Below are positions 16,518 through 25,519 of a stretch of DNA of 63,727 nt, piece by piece. The notes beneath the pieces are model-generated. The model worked only from the letters and a program-made list of their open reading frames with translations, had not been told where the DNA came from and did not search any database. The stretch lies in the NCBI GenBank assembly GCA_017473615.1, contig JAFUKL010000026.1:1-63727 (forward strand), in the 5' to 3' direction. The first letter of the stretch is position 1. Every line of letters begins with the position of its first letter. Source of the stretch: Muribaculaceae bacterium (GTDB lineage Bacteria > Bacteroidota > Bacteroidia > Bacteroidales > Muribaculaceae). The position numbers were made by a program, and so were the translations under genes.

Positions 16518-17383
16518 TCAATCACCTTGGCTGAAATTATCTTAATATCTTCTTTCGGGCGGTCATTTCTGTCGGTAGCCGCACCTTCTATCTTAGCCAC
16601 AACATCCATGCCCTCAAGCACTTCACCAAACACAGTGTATTGGTTATCCAAATGCGGAGTTCCCCCCACTGTACTATAAGCCTCACGCTGTTCATCGGTG
16701 AATTTCACCGGATTTTTTGCTGCCTCAGCCTCAGTCTCTGCTATCAGCTGTTGGCGCAACGCCTCTACAGCAGCCGTATCTCTTGCTGCCATGAGTTTTT
16801 TCAACTCATCCCTATACTTGGCAGCCTTGGCTTGGAAGATATTCTGTTTATTCATCATATCCATCTGATGTTCCATTTGAGCCAACTGCTGTTCATTATA
16901 CGGCTTACCGGTAACTATATAAAACTGCGAGCCGCTTGAACGGCGTTCAGGATTCACATTATCTCCTGTTCTTGCTGCTGCCAAAGCACCTCGTTTATGA
17001 AAGAATTTAGGATATATAAACTCAGCTTCAACCGTATATCCCGGATCGCCTGTACCCAGCATCTGACCCGGTTTTGCAGTCTTCGAATCACCGTCTCCGG
17101 TTTGAATCATAAACTGGTTGATTACACGATGGAACAATACACCATCATAATATCCTTCTTTCACAAGTTTCACGAAATTGTCATGATGCTTTGGTGTCTC
17201 TTTATACAATCCAACGATTATATCACCTAACGAAGTTTTTAACTCAATCTTTGTCATTTCAGGTTTAATTACATTAATTTTTTTCGTTTCTTCGGTCAAT
17301 TCCTGCTTGCGTACGTTAGAGCCATTACTGCAACCGGCTATAAGCATTACACATGCCGCTATAAGCCAAATAGTATTTTTCAT
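16514..17383 (-). CDS. Cyclophilin-type peptidyl-prolyl isomerase, lipoprotein
   Basis: 289 residues. A lipoprotein signal (CVMLIAGCSNG, Cys at about 19) places it in the periplasm, membrane-anchored. The cyclophilin domain runs from about residue 45 to the end, with FHRVINQFMIQTGD and GSQFYIVTG matching the family active-site segments and NQYTVFGEVLEGMDVV near the end. An insert of about 60 charged residues (MEHQMDMMNKQN to PVKFTDEQREAYS) interrupts the domain, as in other Bacteroidales members. It speeds proline isomerisation in envelope proteins. It overlaps the peptidase gene downstream by 4 bp. Confidence 0.93.
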   Translation of the reverse strand: MKNTIWLIAACVMLIAGCSNGSNVRKQELTEETKKINVIKPEMTKIELKTSLGDIIVGLYKETPKHHDNFVKLVKEGYYDGVLFHRVINQFMIQTGDGDSKTAKPGQMLGTGDPGYTVEAEFIYPKFFHKRGALAAARTGDNVNPERRSSGSQFYIVTGKPYNEQQLAQMEHQMDMMNKQNIFQAKAAKYRDELKKLMAARDTAAVEALRQQLIAETEAEAAKNPVKFTDEQREAYSTVGGTPHLDNQYTVFGEVLEGMDVVAKIEGAATDRNDRPKEDIKIISAKVIE

Positions 17384-17411
17384 ATTCTTCTATGTTTATA
17401 CTGCCCAACAA

Positions 17412-17795
17412 CTAAATACCCACAGGATAGAGCCGTTTATAGATACGTCTGAAATTATCATCGGCTGCAATAAGTTCCTCCGCTCGTTCCTTACAGTCAG
17501 TACCCCATATACTCACCATAAGATCTGCCAGATATTTATGTTCTCTATCTTTCTCAATTGCTGCTTTCACAAGTTTATCTATCGGTTCTGCGTATTTATC
17601 CTTATTTATAGCATTAAGATACCTTGCTGCACTCACGACAAATTGTCCCGACTTATCCACATTAATTATATTTTCAGCCAATTCAAGCATAATATCATCG
17701 ATACTACCTATATTATTGGCTATATACTCATAGGTCAATAAGCCGTCAGGATCTTTTGACAATTGTTTTTTTAAATCTTCATCCATTTTCAACAA
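17412..17795 (-). CDS. Small helical protein, unknown
   Basis: 127 residues, acidic and all-helical, without signal peptide. MDEDLKKQLSKDPDGLL near the start suggests the start may be the second Met (17786). The pattern of short helices (VVSAARYLNAINKDKYAEPIDKLV) resembles HEAT-like or TPR-like repeats, but I recognise no family. It lies 28 bp upstream of the cyclophilin gene in the same direction and so is probably the first gene of a three-gene operon with the cyclophilin and the M16 peptidase. Promoter at 17838. Confidence 0.7.
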   Translation of the reverse strand: MLKMDEDLKKQLSKDPDGLLTYEYIANNIGSIDDIMLELAENIINVDKSGQFVVSAARYLNAINKDKYAEPIDKLVKAAIEKDREHKYLADLMVSIWGTDCKERAEELIAADDNFRRIYKRLYPVGI

Positions 17796-17837
17796 TTATA
17801 AAAAATGTATTTGCTAATTTCCACAAAAAACCGATTG

Positions 17838-17845
17838 CAAATATA
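17838..17845 (-). promoter_or_regulatory. -7 promoter of the 17795-15273 operon
   Basis: TATATTTG on the minus strand, 43 bp before the first start codon. The 45-50 bp around it are nearly the same as around the promoter at 41224. Confidence 0.6.
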
Positions 17846-17999
17846 GCGAAAGGTGAGCGAATAAAAAAAATAAGTCTGCTTAATTTTTATTATTGTGAAC
17901 TGCTGCATCCTATATTCTTAAAATTTTTCATCCCAATTTTTATGTGGTTATTGCGCAAGTTTTACTATCTTAGCTTATTATTTATAACAGATTGTAATC

Positions 18000-20009
18000 A
18001 TGGCTGACATTTTTGAGCAAAGAATCCTTGATTTACGCAAGGAAATAAACGAGCACAACCACCGATATTATGTTCTTAACAACCCTACAATTTCCGATAA
18101 GGAATTTGACGACATGTTACGCGAATTACAGGAATTGGAGGAAACATATCCGCAATTCTTCGATGCTTATTCGCCTACTCAACGTGTGGGGAGCGACATT
18201 ACACAAGGATTCAAGCAGGTTAAGCACGAACGTCCCATGATTTCACTGTCCAATTCATATTCGGTAGATGAAGTAGCCGACTTCCTCACTCGAGCCGAGA
18301 ACGGTTTGCAAGGCGAAAAGTGCGAAATAGTCGGAGAAATGAAATTTGACGGCACGTCAATATCCTTAATCTATGAGCATGGCAGGCTTATCAGAGCCGT
18401 AACAAGAGGCGATGGAGAACGCGGCGACGACGTTACTTCAAATGTGCTTACAATCAAAAGTATTCCGCTTTTATTACCCGAAAACAGCGGCTACCCCGAT
18501 TCTTTTGAAATACGCGGAGAGATACTCTTGCCTTGGAAACAGTTTGAACTGCTCAACAAAGAACGCGCATTCAATGAAGAACCGCTTTTCGCCAATCCCA
18601 GAAATGCAGCTGCAGGAACTCTGAAACTGCAAAATTCAGCCGAAGTGGCACGGCGCGGACTTGATGCTTATTTTTATTACATTCTTGGCGACAATCTTCC
18701 ATGCGATACACATTACGGCAATATGCAGCAAGCCAAAGAATGGGGGTTCAAAGTCGCTCCCGTAATGGACATATTGCCTTCCCTTGACGATGTGAGGAAA
18801 TTCATTTCATATTGGGACATTGAACGCAAAAACCTTCCCGTAGCCACCGATGGATTAGTATTCAAGATAAACAGTTTGCGACAACAACTCAATTTAGGCA
18901 GTACGGCAAAATCTCCGCGTTGGGCTGTAGCATTCAAGTTTCAGGCAGAAAGAGCTTGTACACCACTTAAATTCGTTTCTTTTGAAGTGGGAAGAACGGG
19001 TGTTGTTACTCCGGTTGCCAATCTGGAACCGGTATTACTCTCGGGAACAATAGTGAAACGAGCCTCTTTGCATAACGAAGACATAATACGCTCTCTGGAT
19101 ATTCACGAAAACGACAAACTATATGTAGAAAAAGGAGGAGAAATCATACCTAAAATCGTAGGTGTCGATACAGATAGCCGACTTGCCGGCAGCAAACCGA
19201 TTGAGTTCATTAAAGAATGCCCGGTGTGCGGTTCGGAGTTGAAACGCATCGAAGGCGAAGCGGCTTGGTTCTGCCCGAACAAATATGAGTGCGCTCCTCA
19301 AATCACCGGTAAAATAGAGCATTTCGTAGGACGCCACATGATGAATATCGATGGAATAGGCGAAGAAGTTGCCGAACAATTGTTTACATCAGGATTGGTA
19401 AAGAGCATTGCCGATTTATATGATTTAACCGAGGAAAAACTCATGACACTTGAGAGATTCAAGGAACGGTCGGCTCGTCGTATCATCAACGGTATCGAAG
19501 AGAGCAAAAAAGTACCGTTTGAACGCGTGATTTTTGCCCTATCGATACCTTTTGTCGGAGAAACTACCGCTAAAGTCTTGGCAGGAGCCGCTCATGACAT
19601 TGACACTCTAATGGCAATGGACGAAACCGGGCTGTCCTCTATCAACGAAATCGGCGATAAAATAGCTCACAGCGTCGTTGAATATTTCAGCAGAAATGAT
19701 AACAGAATCATTATTGAACGGCTGCGGCAAGCCGGGCTGCAAATGGCTGTTTCCGAAGAAGAATTATTGAACAAAACCGACAAACTGGCAGGAAAATCCA
19801 TTGTAATAAGCGGAACTTTTGCACATCACTCACGCGATGAATATAAGAAAATGATTACCCAAAACGGAGGAAAAAACGTTGGGTCTATCTCATCTAAAAC
19901 CGATTTCGTATTCGCAGGCGAAAACATGGGACCGGCAAAATTGGAAAAAGCACAAAAACTTGGAATACCTATAATAAGTGAAGAAGAGTTCTTGAAAATG
20001 ATAGAATAA
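18000..20009 (+). CDS. ligA: NAD-dependent DNA ligase
   Basis: Seals nicks in DNA using NAD+; essential for replication and repair. At 669 residues it has the full family length. The adenylated lysine is in EMKFDG (K115, KxDG motif), preceded by the N-terminal NAD-binding helices ([11 protein letters not shown]). The OB-fold follows, then a four-cysteine zinc finger (CPVC...C...C, about 406-428), a helix-hairpin-helix region (about 440-580), and a C-terminal BRCT domain (about 590-669, [20 protein letters not shown]). All catalytic pieces are present. A repeat copy begins directly after its stop codon. Confidence 0.98.
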   Translation: MADIFEQRILDLRKEINEHNHRYYVLNNPTISDKEFDDMLRELQELEETYPQFFDAYSPTQRVGSDITQGFKQVKHERPMISLSNSYSVDEVADFLTRAENGLQGEKCEIVGEMKFDGTSISLIYEHGRLIRAVTRGDGERGDDVTSNVLTIKSIPLLLPENSGYPDSFEIRGEILLPWKQFELLNKERAFNEEPLFANPRNAAAGTLKLQNSAEVARRGLDAYFYYILGDNLPCDTHYGNMQQAKEWGFKVAPVMDILPSLDDVRKFISYWDIERKNLPVATDGLVFKINSLRQQLNLGSTAKSPRWAVAFKFQAERACTPLKFVSFEVGRTGVVTPVANLEPVLLSGTIVKRASLHNEDIIRSLDIHENDKLYVEKGGEIIPKIVGVDTDSRLAGSKPIEFIKECPVCGSELKRIEGEAAWFCPNKYECAPQITGKIEHFVGRHMMNIDGIGEEVAEQLFTSGLVKSIADLYDLTEEKLMTLERFKERSARRIINGIEESKKVPFERVIFALSIPFVGETTAKVLAGAAHDIDTLMAMDETGLSSINEIGDKIAHSVVEYFSRNDNRIIIERLRQAGLQMAVSEEELLNKTDKLAGKSIVISGTFAHHSRDEYKKMITQNGGKNVGSISSKTDFVFAGENMGPAKLEKAQKLGIPIISEEEFLKMIE

Positions 20010-20062
20010 TAAGCAGTTTTGATTTTTCTTAAAATATTATTCCGGCTTTACTTGGGACATTT
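20010..20062 (+). repeat. Dispersed repeat, copy between ligA and ogt
   Basis: Starts TAAGCAGTTTTGATTTTTCT, core ATTATTCCGGCTTTACTTGG, ends near GGACATTTC. It fills the space between ligA and the convergent ogt gene, whose last codons it contains. Confidence 0.75.
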
Positions 20063-20566
20063 CAACGATGACACATCTATATGTTCCAATTGTAGCAGGC
20101 TTACTTTTTTATCAATCCCGCCGGCATATCCGGTAAGAGTGCCTCCGCAACCGATAACCCGATGACATGGCACTATAATACTCACAGGATTACGACCGAC
20201 AGCGTTACCTACCGCCTGTGCCGACATTGACGCTATTCCCATCAAGTTTGCTGCCTCACAGGCTATATCCTTGTATATGACAACTCTTCCGTAAGGTATT
20301 CGTTTCAATATATTCCACACCAAAAGTTGAAACGGTGTTCCGTCAAGCTCTACATCAGGCATAAAATCAGGACATATACCGCAGAAATACAGGTCAAGCC
20401 AACTCCTGACCTTAACAAAAGCATTGGAATCACGCACATATTTTTCGATAGTCCGGTTTTCGGCAAAATACTTTTGACCGGCGAACCACAACCCGGTCAA
20501 ATGCGTCCCTGTGCCTGCAAGTGTTATTTCTCCAAGCGGAGAATAATATTTATCGGTATAAATCAT
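20048..20566 (-). CDS. ogt: Methylated-DNA--protein-cysteine methyltransferase
   Basis: 172 residues. Repairs O6-methylguanine by moving the methyl group to its own Cys. The active-site motif VPCHRVIG is present (about 134-141), with the preceding GNAVGRNP and the helix-turn-helix region around IPYGRVVIYKDIA. Length is right for the Ogt type without the AdaA domain. The final residues (LKCPK) and the stop codon are encoded by a dispersed repeat copy, so the natural C-terminus may have been replaced. Start chosen at the first ATG after the terminator at 20621. Confidence 0.93.
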   Translation of the reverse strand: MIYTDKYYSPLGEITLAGTGTHLTGLWFAGQKYFAENRTIEKYVRDSNAFVKVRSWLDLYFCGICPDFMPDVELDGTPFQLLVWNILKRIPYGRVVIYKDIACEAANLMGIASMSAQAVGNAVGRNPVSIIVPCHRVIGCGGTLTGYAGGIDKKVSLLQLEHIDVSSLKCPK

Positions 20567-20620
20567 ATCATATACACAAAAAAATCACTGCCCTTGCTTT
20601 TTGTCAATTCTTATAAATCT

Positions 20621-20660
20621 AAAGGAGCTGAGCCAACATAAATTTCGGCTCAGCTCCTTT
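20621..20660 (-). terminator. Bidirectional hairpin terminator, pspC side
   Basis: AAAGGAGCTGAGCC and GGCTCAGCTCCTTT form a 14-bp perfect stem, flanked by A and T runs. It lies downstream of pspC (minus strand) and just upstream of ogt. Confidence 0.85.
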
Positions 20661-20681
20661 GCATTTTTTTACAACCGGGGG

Positions 20682-20867
20682 TTATGCAGCTTTTGGCATT
20701 ATCAATGCCAATAACAAATAAGCCAAGATACCTGTTCCGAAACATATCACCAATATTACAAATATTGCTCTGAAAAGTACAGGATCCATTCCGAAATATT
20801 CACCCAATCCGCCACACACACCGGCAATTTTCTTGTTAGTCACTGACTTTTGTAACTTCTTTCCCAT
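20682..20867 (-). CDS. PspC domain protein
   Basis: 61 residues. The whole protein is the PspC domain: a short basic N-terminus, the conserved KKIAGVCGGLGEYFGMDP (about 12-29), and one long hydrophobic segment (about 31-57) that places it in the inner membrane. PspC proteins take part in phage-shock or envelope-stress responses in other bacteria; here no other psp genes are present, so the role is only presumed. Promoter at 20913. Confidence 0.9.
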   Translation of the reverse strand: MGKKLQKSVTNKKIAGVCGGLGEYFGMDPVLFRAIFVILVICFGTGILAYLLLALIMPKAA

Positions 20868-20912
20868 TATAGTTTCTATTTGATTAATTGTTAATATTAT
20901 CTCTAATTTTCA

Positions 20913-20920
20913 CAAAGATA
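20913..20920 (-). promoter_or_regulatory. -7 promoter of PspC gene
   Basis: TATCTTTG on the minus strand, 46 bp before the start codon. Confidence 0.55.
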
Positions 20921-20990
20921 CACAATTTTCCACAATTTATAATCAGAACATGCTTTATTTTATCCAATTGTACATTTTTTAGGAACTATC

Positions 20991-21010
20991 TAAGAAACTA
21001 TTTTGTTTTT
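20991..21010 (+). repeat. Dispersed repeat, left-end fragment
   Basis: TAAGAAACTATTTTGTTTTT resembles the repeat left end. It abuts the stop codon of the HMA gene on the minus strand. Confidence 0.5.
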
Positions 21011-21216
21011 TAATCCTCTATACCCAAGAAATCAAAACCCGTATTTTCTATTGCAGCAGCCACATCATCATCAGAAACTTCACCTGTCACTGCTGCTATC
21101 CCGGCAGATAAATCCACTTTTACCGCTACTACACCCGGTAACATCTTCAACGCACGTTCAACGCTCGCCGCACAGCCGCCACAAGCCATGCCTCCTACCT
21201 TATATTTCTTTTCCAT
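21010..21216 (-). CDS. Heavy-metal-associated (HMA) domain protein
   Basis: 68 residues: one ferredoxin-like HMA domain of the CopZ/MerP size. The metal site GGMACGGCAAS (MxCxxC, about 8-18) is intact, followed by VERALKMLPGV and a final DFLGIED. It probably carries copper or another soft metal. No P-type ATPase or metal regulator is nearby, so the partner is unknown. Its left and right sides carry the two ends of the dispersed repeat, so the gene may sit inside a composite element. Confidence 0.9.
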   Translation of the reverse strand: MEKKYKVGGMACGGCAASVERALKMLPGVVAVKVDLSAGIAAVTGEVSDDDVAAAIENTGFDFLGIED

Positions 21217-21242
21217 AGCTCTTATTATTCAGAATAACATTT

Positions 21243-21269
21243 TTTAGAAAATTCAAAACTGCATCTAAA
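21243..21269 (+). repeat. Dispersed repeat, right-end fragment
   Basis: TTTAGAAAATTCAAAACTGC followed by ATCTAAA matches the right ends at 3208-3228 and 3716-3736. It lies upstream of the HMA gene start. Confidence 0.6.
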
Positions 21270-21338
21270 TACAAGAACGGAAAGTAAAACGAGATGTTCA
21301 CCTTCCGCTCCCCTTATTTCTTATCTAAACAATATTAA

Positions 21339-21941
21339 TTACTTCTTTTCTACTTTATTATAACGCTTATTCAAGCCTTCCACCACATCCTGTGTAACAT
21401 CATATTTGGCATCCATATAGAATGTAGCAGTTTTTCTAAGCACCACATTAAAGCCTTTCTCTTTACAATATGCTTTCAAGTAATTGTTTATCGAGTCATT
21501 CAGCTGGATTGAGTTTTGCTGCATTTCGCTTTGTATGTCGCGCTGCAAACGAGCAAGATAATTTTCGGCATCGCTTTGCATCTTTGCCAATTTGTTTTGG
21601 TCGGCATTAAAACTCTCTTCTGTAAGATAACCGTTACTCTTATACTTATTCTCAATGTCAGCGGCCAACTTCTGGATGTCTCTTGCACGACGCTGTTGTT
21701 CCGAGTCAAACTGATTAGAGCGTCTCAGCATAGCCTCATTAATATCCTTGGCGAGATTATATTGTGCAAGCAGGGAATCTTCATCTATATATCTGATTAC
21801 CATTTGAGACGTTTCGGTTTCTGTAGCGACAGCTGCAGTACCTGCACCTTTGTTTTCCTCTTTGTTTCCTGCACAAGATGCCATCATCGCAATACTCATA
21901 AATACTAATACTAAACCGGCAAGTTTATTCAAAATTTTCAT
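21339..21941 (-). CDS. OmpH/Skp-like lipoprotein
   Basis: 200 residues. A lipoprotein signal (SIAMMASCAGN, Cys at about 23) and a long coiled-coil of about 90 residues (NEAMLRRSNQFDSEQQ to LQRDIQSEMQQNS) are the hallmarks of Skp-type periplasmic chaperones; the C-terminal VLRKTATFYMDAKYDVT pairs with the start of the OmpH domain. Skp family members hold unfolded outer-membrane proteins. Unlike the usual soluble form, this one should be lipid-anchored. The gene lies 21 bp after the 61-residue membrane-protein gene in the same direction. Confidence 0.85.
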   Translation of the reverse strand: MKILNKLAGLVLVFMSIAMMASCAGNKEENKGAGTAAVATETETSQMVIRYIDEDSLLAQYNLAKDINEAMLRRSNQFDSEQQRRARDIQKLAADIENKYKSNGYLTEESFNADQNKLAKMQSDAENYLARLQRDIQSEMQQNSIQLNDSINNYLKAYCKEKGFNVVLRKTATFYMDAKYDVTQDVVEGLNKRYNKVEKK

Positions 21942-21962
21942 TTCAGTTTATGTTTTCTATTA

Positions 21963-22148
21963 TTATTTTTCTTCATTACTTGACACACATGTGATATTAT
22001 GCTTTTTCATACCTTCATTGGAATGGATGTGAGTATCGGGAAATTTTCCGCCTTTTACAAAGAACACCCGCACACCCAACAGCAGTACAGACACTCCCAA
22101 TATCAATATGCAAAGCAGCAGTATTTTCACCTCTATGTCAAATTTCAA
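21963..22148 (-). CDS. Small conserved membrane protein
   Basis: 61 residues: one membrane segment (about 9-30), then a soluble tail with KGGKFPDTHIHSNEGMKKHN and a Cys near the end. I have seen this GKFP...N..M/L+K+GI.C pattern repeatedly in Bacteroidales small membrane proteins, but no function is known. A -7-like TATATTTG lies only 3 bp before the start (22151-22158), too close for a normal leader, so either translation is leaderless or another promoter is used. Confidence 0.65.
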   Translation of the reverse strand: MKFDIEVKILLLCILILGVSVLLLGVRVFFVKGGKFPDTHIHSNEGMKKHNITCVSSNEEK

Positions 22149-22290
22149 TGCAAATATAGGAAAGGTTAACCGATTATTTGCTCAACTCAAATTATTTTTT
22201 GTAACTTAGAGGGCAAATAAAGAATATTTTAACATAATTTTCCATTTGAGATACTATTAACAACATATTTAGAATTTAAATATTTCAATT

Positions 22291-23748
22291 ATGACACTTA
22301 AAGATTTAAAACCGGCTTTGGTTTGGGAAATCTTCGACCAAATTACCAAAGTGCCTCGACCATCAAAAAAAGAGGAGAAAATTATCGAATACCTTGTTAA
22401 CTTTGCTAAGGAACACAACATCGAACACAAAGTTGACGCCGTAGGTAATGTAGCTATGTTCAAACCGGCTACTCCGGGATATGAAAACGCTCCCGCAGTA
22501 GTACTTCAATCACACATGGACATGGTGTGTGAGAAAGCCGGTGACAGCACACATAATTTTGAGACCGACCCTATTGAGACACATATTGAAGGCGAATGGC
22601 TGTATGCAAACAAGACCACTCTTGGAGCCGATAACGGTATAGGCATGGCAGCCGGTCTTGCAGTAATGATAGACAACACACTTGCACACGGTCCTGTAGA
22701 AGCCCTGTTTACAGTTGACGAAGAAACCGGTATGACAGGAGCCAACAACCTTGGCGATGGTATGATTCAAGGCAACATAATCCTAAACCTTGACTCCGAA
22801 GATGAAGCTGAAGTCTTTATAGGCTGTGCCGGGGGTATCGACACTACTGCCACTTTCACTTACACTCCTATTGCCGCTCCTGCAGGATATGAATTCATAA
22901 AAGTCAATATCAGCAAGTTATTAGGAGGACACTCAGGTTGTGACATTCATCGCGGACGCGCATGTGCCAACAAATTGATGTCACGTTTCATCTGGGCTGA
23001 AATGAAGCAGTTCCCTGTAGCCTTGGCATCAATTTCAGGAGGTAACCTGCGTAACGCCATAGCGCACGAAGGTGAGTTTGTTGTAGGAGTAGCATCGGAG
23101 AACAAGCACACACTTGTTGCCGACCTCAACAAGTTCATTGCCGATGTAGAATTTGAGTTCAAAGGTATCGAGCCTAATATGACATTTGAAGTTGCAAGCG
23201 TTGAAGCTCCGGCTACAGTTATTGACGAGAAGACTGCAAAGAACCTAATTTACGCTCTTTACTGCGCTCCTCACGGAGTTATTGCAATGAATCAAAACAT
23301 TGAAGGCCTTACCGAAACATCAACCAATCTTGCGTCCGTAAAGATGAAAGAAGGAAATACCATTCTTATCACAACATCTCAACGCAGCTTGATTGAAAGT
23401 TCTAAGATTGACATCTGCCGTCAAGTAGAATCGGTATTTGTTCTTGCCGGAGCAAACGTTACACACGGCGACGGCTATCCGGCATGGCCTGCCAACGTAG
23501 ATTCCAAGATTCTAAAGATTGCCATCAAAGCATACGAAGAGCTATACAACATAACACCTGCCGTTAAGGCTATACATGCAGGTCTTGAATGTGCGCTGTT
23601 CCGTGCTAAATATGACAACTTGGATATGGTGTCATTCGGTCCTACTCTTAACGACGTACACTCTCCAAAAGAACGTATGCACATTCCTGCTGTAGAAAAA
23701 TTCTGGAATCACTTGGTTAAGATTCTTGAACTTGTAGGTAAAGAATAA
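22291..23748 (+). CDS. pepD: Aminoacyl-histidine dipeptidase (M20/PepD)
   Basis: 485 residues, full length for PepD. Cytosolic metallopeptidase of the M20 family that cleaves X-His dipeptides and other short peptides. Zinc-ligand segments are visible: VLQSHMDMVCE (His and Asp about 72-74), TLGADNGIG (about 112-120), FTVDEETGMTG with the catalytic Glu (about 147) and the His of HSGCDIHRGRA (about 217), and the C-terminal GLECALF (Glu) and the late DVHSPKE. All are in place. It stands alone with a strong terminator after it. Confidence 0.94.
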   Translation: MTLKDLKPALVWEIFDQITKVPRPSKKEEKIIEYLVNFAKEHNIEHKVDAVGNVAMFKPATPGYENAPAVVLQSHMDMVCEKAGDSTHNFETDPIETHIEGEWLYANKTTLGADNGIGMAAGLAVMIDNTLAHGPVEALFTVDEETGMTGANNLGDGMIQGNIILNLDSEDEAEVFIGCAGGIDTTATFTYTPIAAPAGYEFIKVNISKLLGGHSGCDIHRGRACANKLMSRFIWAEMKQFPVALASISGGNLRNAIAHEGEFVVGVASENKHTLVADLNKFIADVEFEFKGIEPNMTFEVASVEAPATVIDEKTAKNLIYALYCAPHGVIAMNQNIEGLTETSTNLASVKMKEGNTILITTSQRSLIESSKIDICRQVESVFVLAGANVTHGDGYPAWPANVDSKILKIAIKAYEELYNITPAVKAIHAGLECALFRAKYDNLDMVSFGPTLNDVHSPKERMHIPAVEKFWNHLVKILELVGKE

Positions 23749-23770
23749 ACGACAACAAAAACACAATAAA

Positions 23771-23810
23771 AAGAAAATGCTGTAAAACAATTTTACAGCA
23801 TTTTCTTTTT
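23771..23810 (+). terminator. Hairpin terminator between pepD and secreted-protein gene
   Basis: AAAATGCTGTAAAA pairs with TTTTACAGCATTTT, with A and T runs on both sides, so it can act on both converging transcripts. Confidence 0.85.
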
Positions 23811-23834
23811 ATTTACTATCATCAAAGATGATGT

Positions 23835-25043
23835 TTATTTTCTTGAAATTTTTTCGATATTTGACAATGGGAACGCCTTTCCGCGTGCATTTATCATTTC
23901 CATATATCCGAAACCTTGATACCAATATCCGTCATTCAAATTATATGCGCCAAAAACTCCACCTTCAATAATCAGACCTTCATCGATAAGATTATATCTC
24001 AATTCTTCTGTAGTATTTATTGTAACTCCACCGTCAACAGTCCATGCCAAGACAATATTATACGTTTGACCTACACCACCAAACAAGCATTGACCCAATG
24101 GTATCGACAATGTATTGGCACTTTCATCATACATTGCATAAATAGGATTTATGTCTTCAGCTGCAAGACCTCCGAACATAAATACCGGATGTATCCACAC
24201 CTTGTTTGGATTATCAGCATCACGAGTGATTTTTACAGTCCACTCTTCATCGGGTTCACCTTCAAAAGCACTCATTCCGTACCCATTGTATGTACCGGCT
24301 ATTTTATCAGTCGTATATTCCTTTCCGGTGGTTACACACATTTCACCATTCACTTCATTGAAATATAATTCATCAGCCTTTACCGTAGTAGGTTCTGCGT
24401 TTCCTTTTTCATATATATTTACTTCAGGTGCTTCATTCTCCTTAGTATATCTTACATTATACACAGCCTGCCACCACCACTGATTTCCGACAGTATTACC
24501 TACCCCAACATAACAATTATCTGCAAAAGATATTATCTTACCGTCTTCTGATACATTCATTGTTATTAAGCTGGTAACATCAACCGTTTCACCGGTTACA
24601 GATGTCCCTAAAATTAAATTATAATTCGGGCTTTGAGCAAAGACGATTTGTCCCATAGGTAGGCTTAATGTTCCGTCTGCATTAAGTGTGGCATACACAG
24701 GATTAACAGCCGCATCAGGAAGACCATTTGCCACCAACGAAAGTATCGGTTGAATCCATACTTTGTTTGCATCAGTTTCATCTTTTGTAATTTCCACTGT
24801 CCACTCTTCATCGGGTTCACCTTCAAAAGCACTAAAAGCATAAGCACTATAAGTGCCGCAGATGTCATCAATCGCGACAGCTTTTGTAGTTACTGCTTTT
24901 GCAGACAATGATTTCTGCTTTGCTTGTTTAATAGTTGTTTTTTGCTTTACAGCTTTAAAATCTCCCGCAATAGGACTAAATTGCGCCTGCATGCTGAATA
25001 CGGCACACAATGCAATAGAAAGAATTGTATATATCTTTTTCAT
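23835..25043 (-). CDS. Secreted protein with an internal tandem duplication
   Basis: 402 residues with a signal peptide (cleavage near AQF, residue 21). Two related units of about 160 residues follow: the first begins DDICGTYSAYAFSAFEGEP, the second DKIAGTYNGYGMSAFEGEPD; each has EEWTV(E/K)ITxD, NKVWI(Q/H)P, and a SLPMGQ/SIPLGQ strand. This looks like two beta-rich, lipocalin-like domains. Unlike its upstream partner (25049-25519), it has no T9SS tail. A 35-bp stretch is identical in the two copies (24238-24272 and 24799-24833). Function unknown; gap to the upstream gene is 5 bp, so they form an operon. Confidence 0.75.
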   Translation of the reverse strand: MKKIYTILSIALCAVFSMQAQFSPIAGDFKAVKQKTTIKQAKQKSLSAKAVTTKAVAIDDICGTYSAYAFSAFEGEPDEEWTVEITKDETDANKVWIQPILSLVANGLPDAAVNPVYATLNADGTLSLPMGQIVFAQSPNYNLILGTSVTGETVDVTSLITMNVSEDGKIISFADNCYVGVGNTVGNQWWWQAVYNVRYTKENEAPEVNIYEKGNAEPTTVKADELYFNEVNGEMCVTTGKEYTTDKIAGTYNGYGMSAFEGEPDEEWTVKITRDADNPNKVWIHPVFMFGGLAAEDINPIYAMYDESANTLSIPLGQCLFGGVGQTYNIVLAWTVDGGVTINTTEELRYNLIDEGLIIEGGVFGAYNLNDGYWYQGFGYMEMINARGKAFPLSNIEKISRK

Positions 25044-25048
25044 AGCGA

Positions 25049-25519
25049 TTATTTTTTAACGAATTTCACTGTCGTTTCTTTCACCTTCAACACATAAGTA
25101 CCTGCCGAAAGATCAGATACATTAATATTCCCGTTTCCTTGTCCAAGTTCAGCTTCTATGAGCAACGCACCACTTAATGAATAAATTTGAGCTTTCACGT
25201 CCTCTCGAAGACCTTTCAGATTAAGTTCGTTTACCACAGGATTAGGAAATACCGATACTTCCACTGCGCCATTGCTAATACCTTCCACTGCACCGGCAGC
25301 ATTTTGACTGAAACTAACCTCACTGACCGGAGCCACTATGCTTCCGTCATTTTTCACGATAGAAAAATCTTCAGCCTCATCGGTAAATAACAGATAAGCA
25401 ACATCTTCCACTGCAACAGAAGTCTTGCCGTCTGCCACTACATACCATTTGGTCTGTGCCGACATGCCACAAATGCACATCATGAAGAAAGCACTTAATA
25501 AAAGTAATTTTTTTACCAT
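25049..25519 (-). CDS. Short secreted protein with T9SS type A sorting domain
   Basis: 156 residues. A signal peptide ends near residue 21 (CGMSAQT). The middle (YLLFTDEAEDFSIVKNDGSI) is a short beta region. The last ~75 residues are a type IX secretion sorting domain: SVFPNPVVNELNLKG, a LSGALL strand and LSAGTYVLKVKE, then KFVKK. It should cross the outer membrane through T9SS and be anchored or released. Most of the protein is the sorting tail; the cargo part is very small. It is the first gene of a two-gene operon. Confidence 0.85.
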   Translation of the reverse strand: MVKKLLLLSAFFMMCICGMSAQTKWYVVADGKTSVAVEDVAYLLFTDEAEDFSIVKNDGSIVAPVSEVSFSQNAAGAVEGISNGAVEVSVFPNPVVNELNLKGLREDVKAQIYSLSGALLIEAELGQGNGNINVSDLSAGTYVLKVKETTVKFVKK

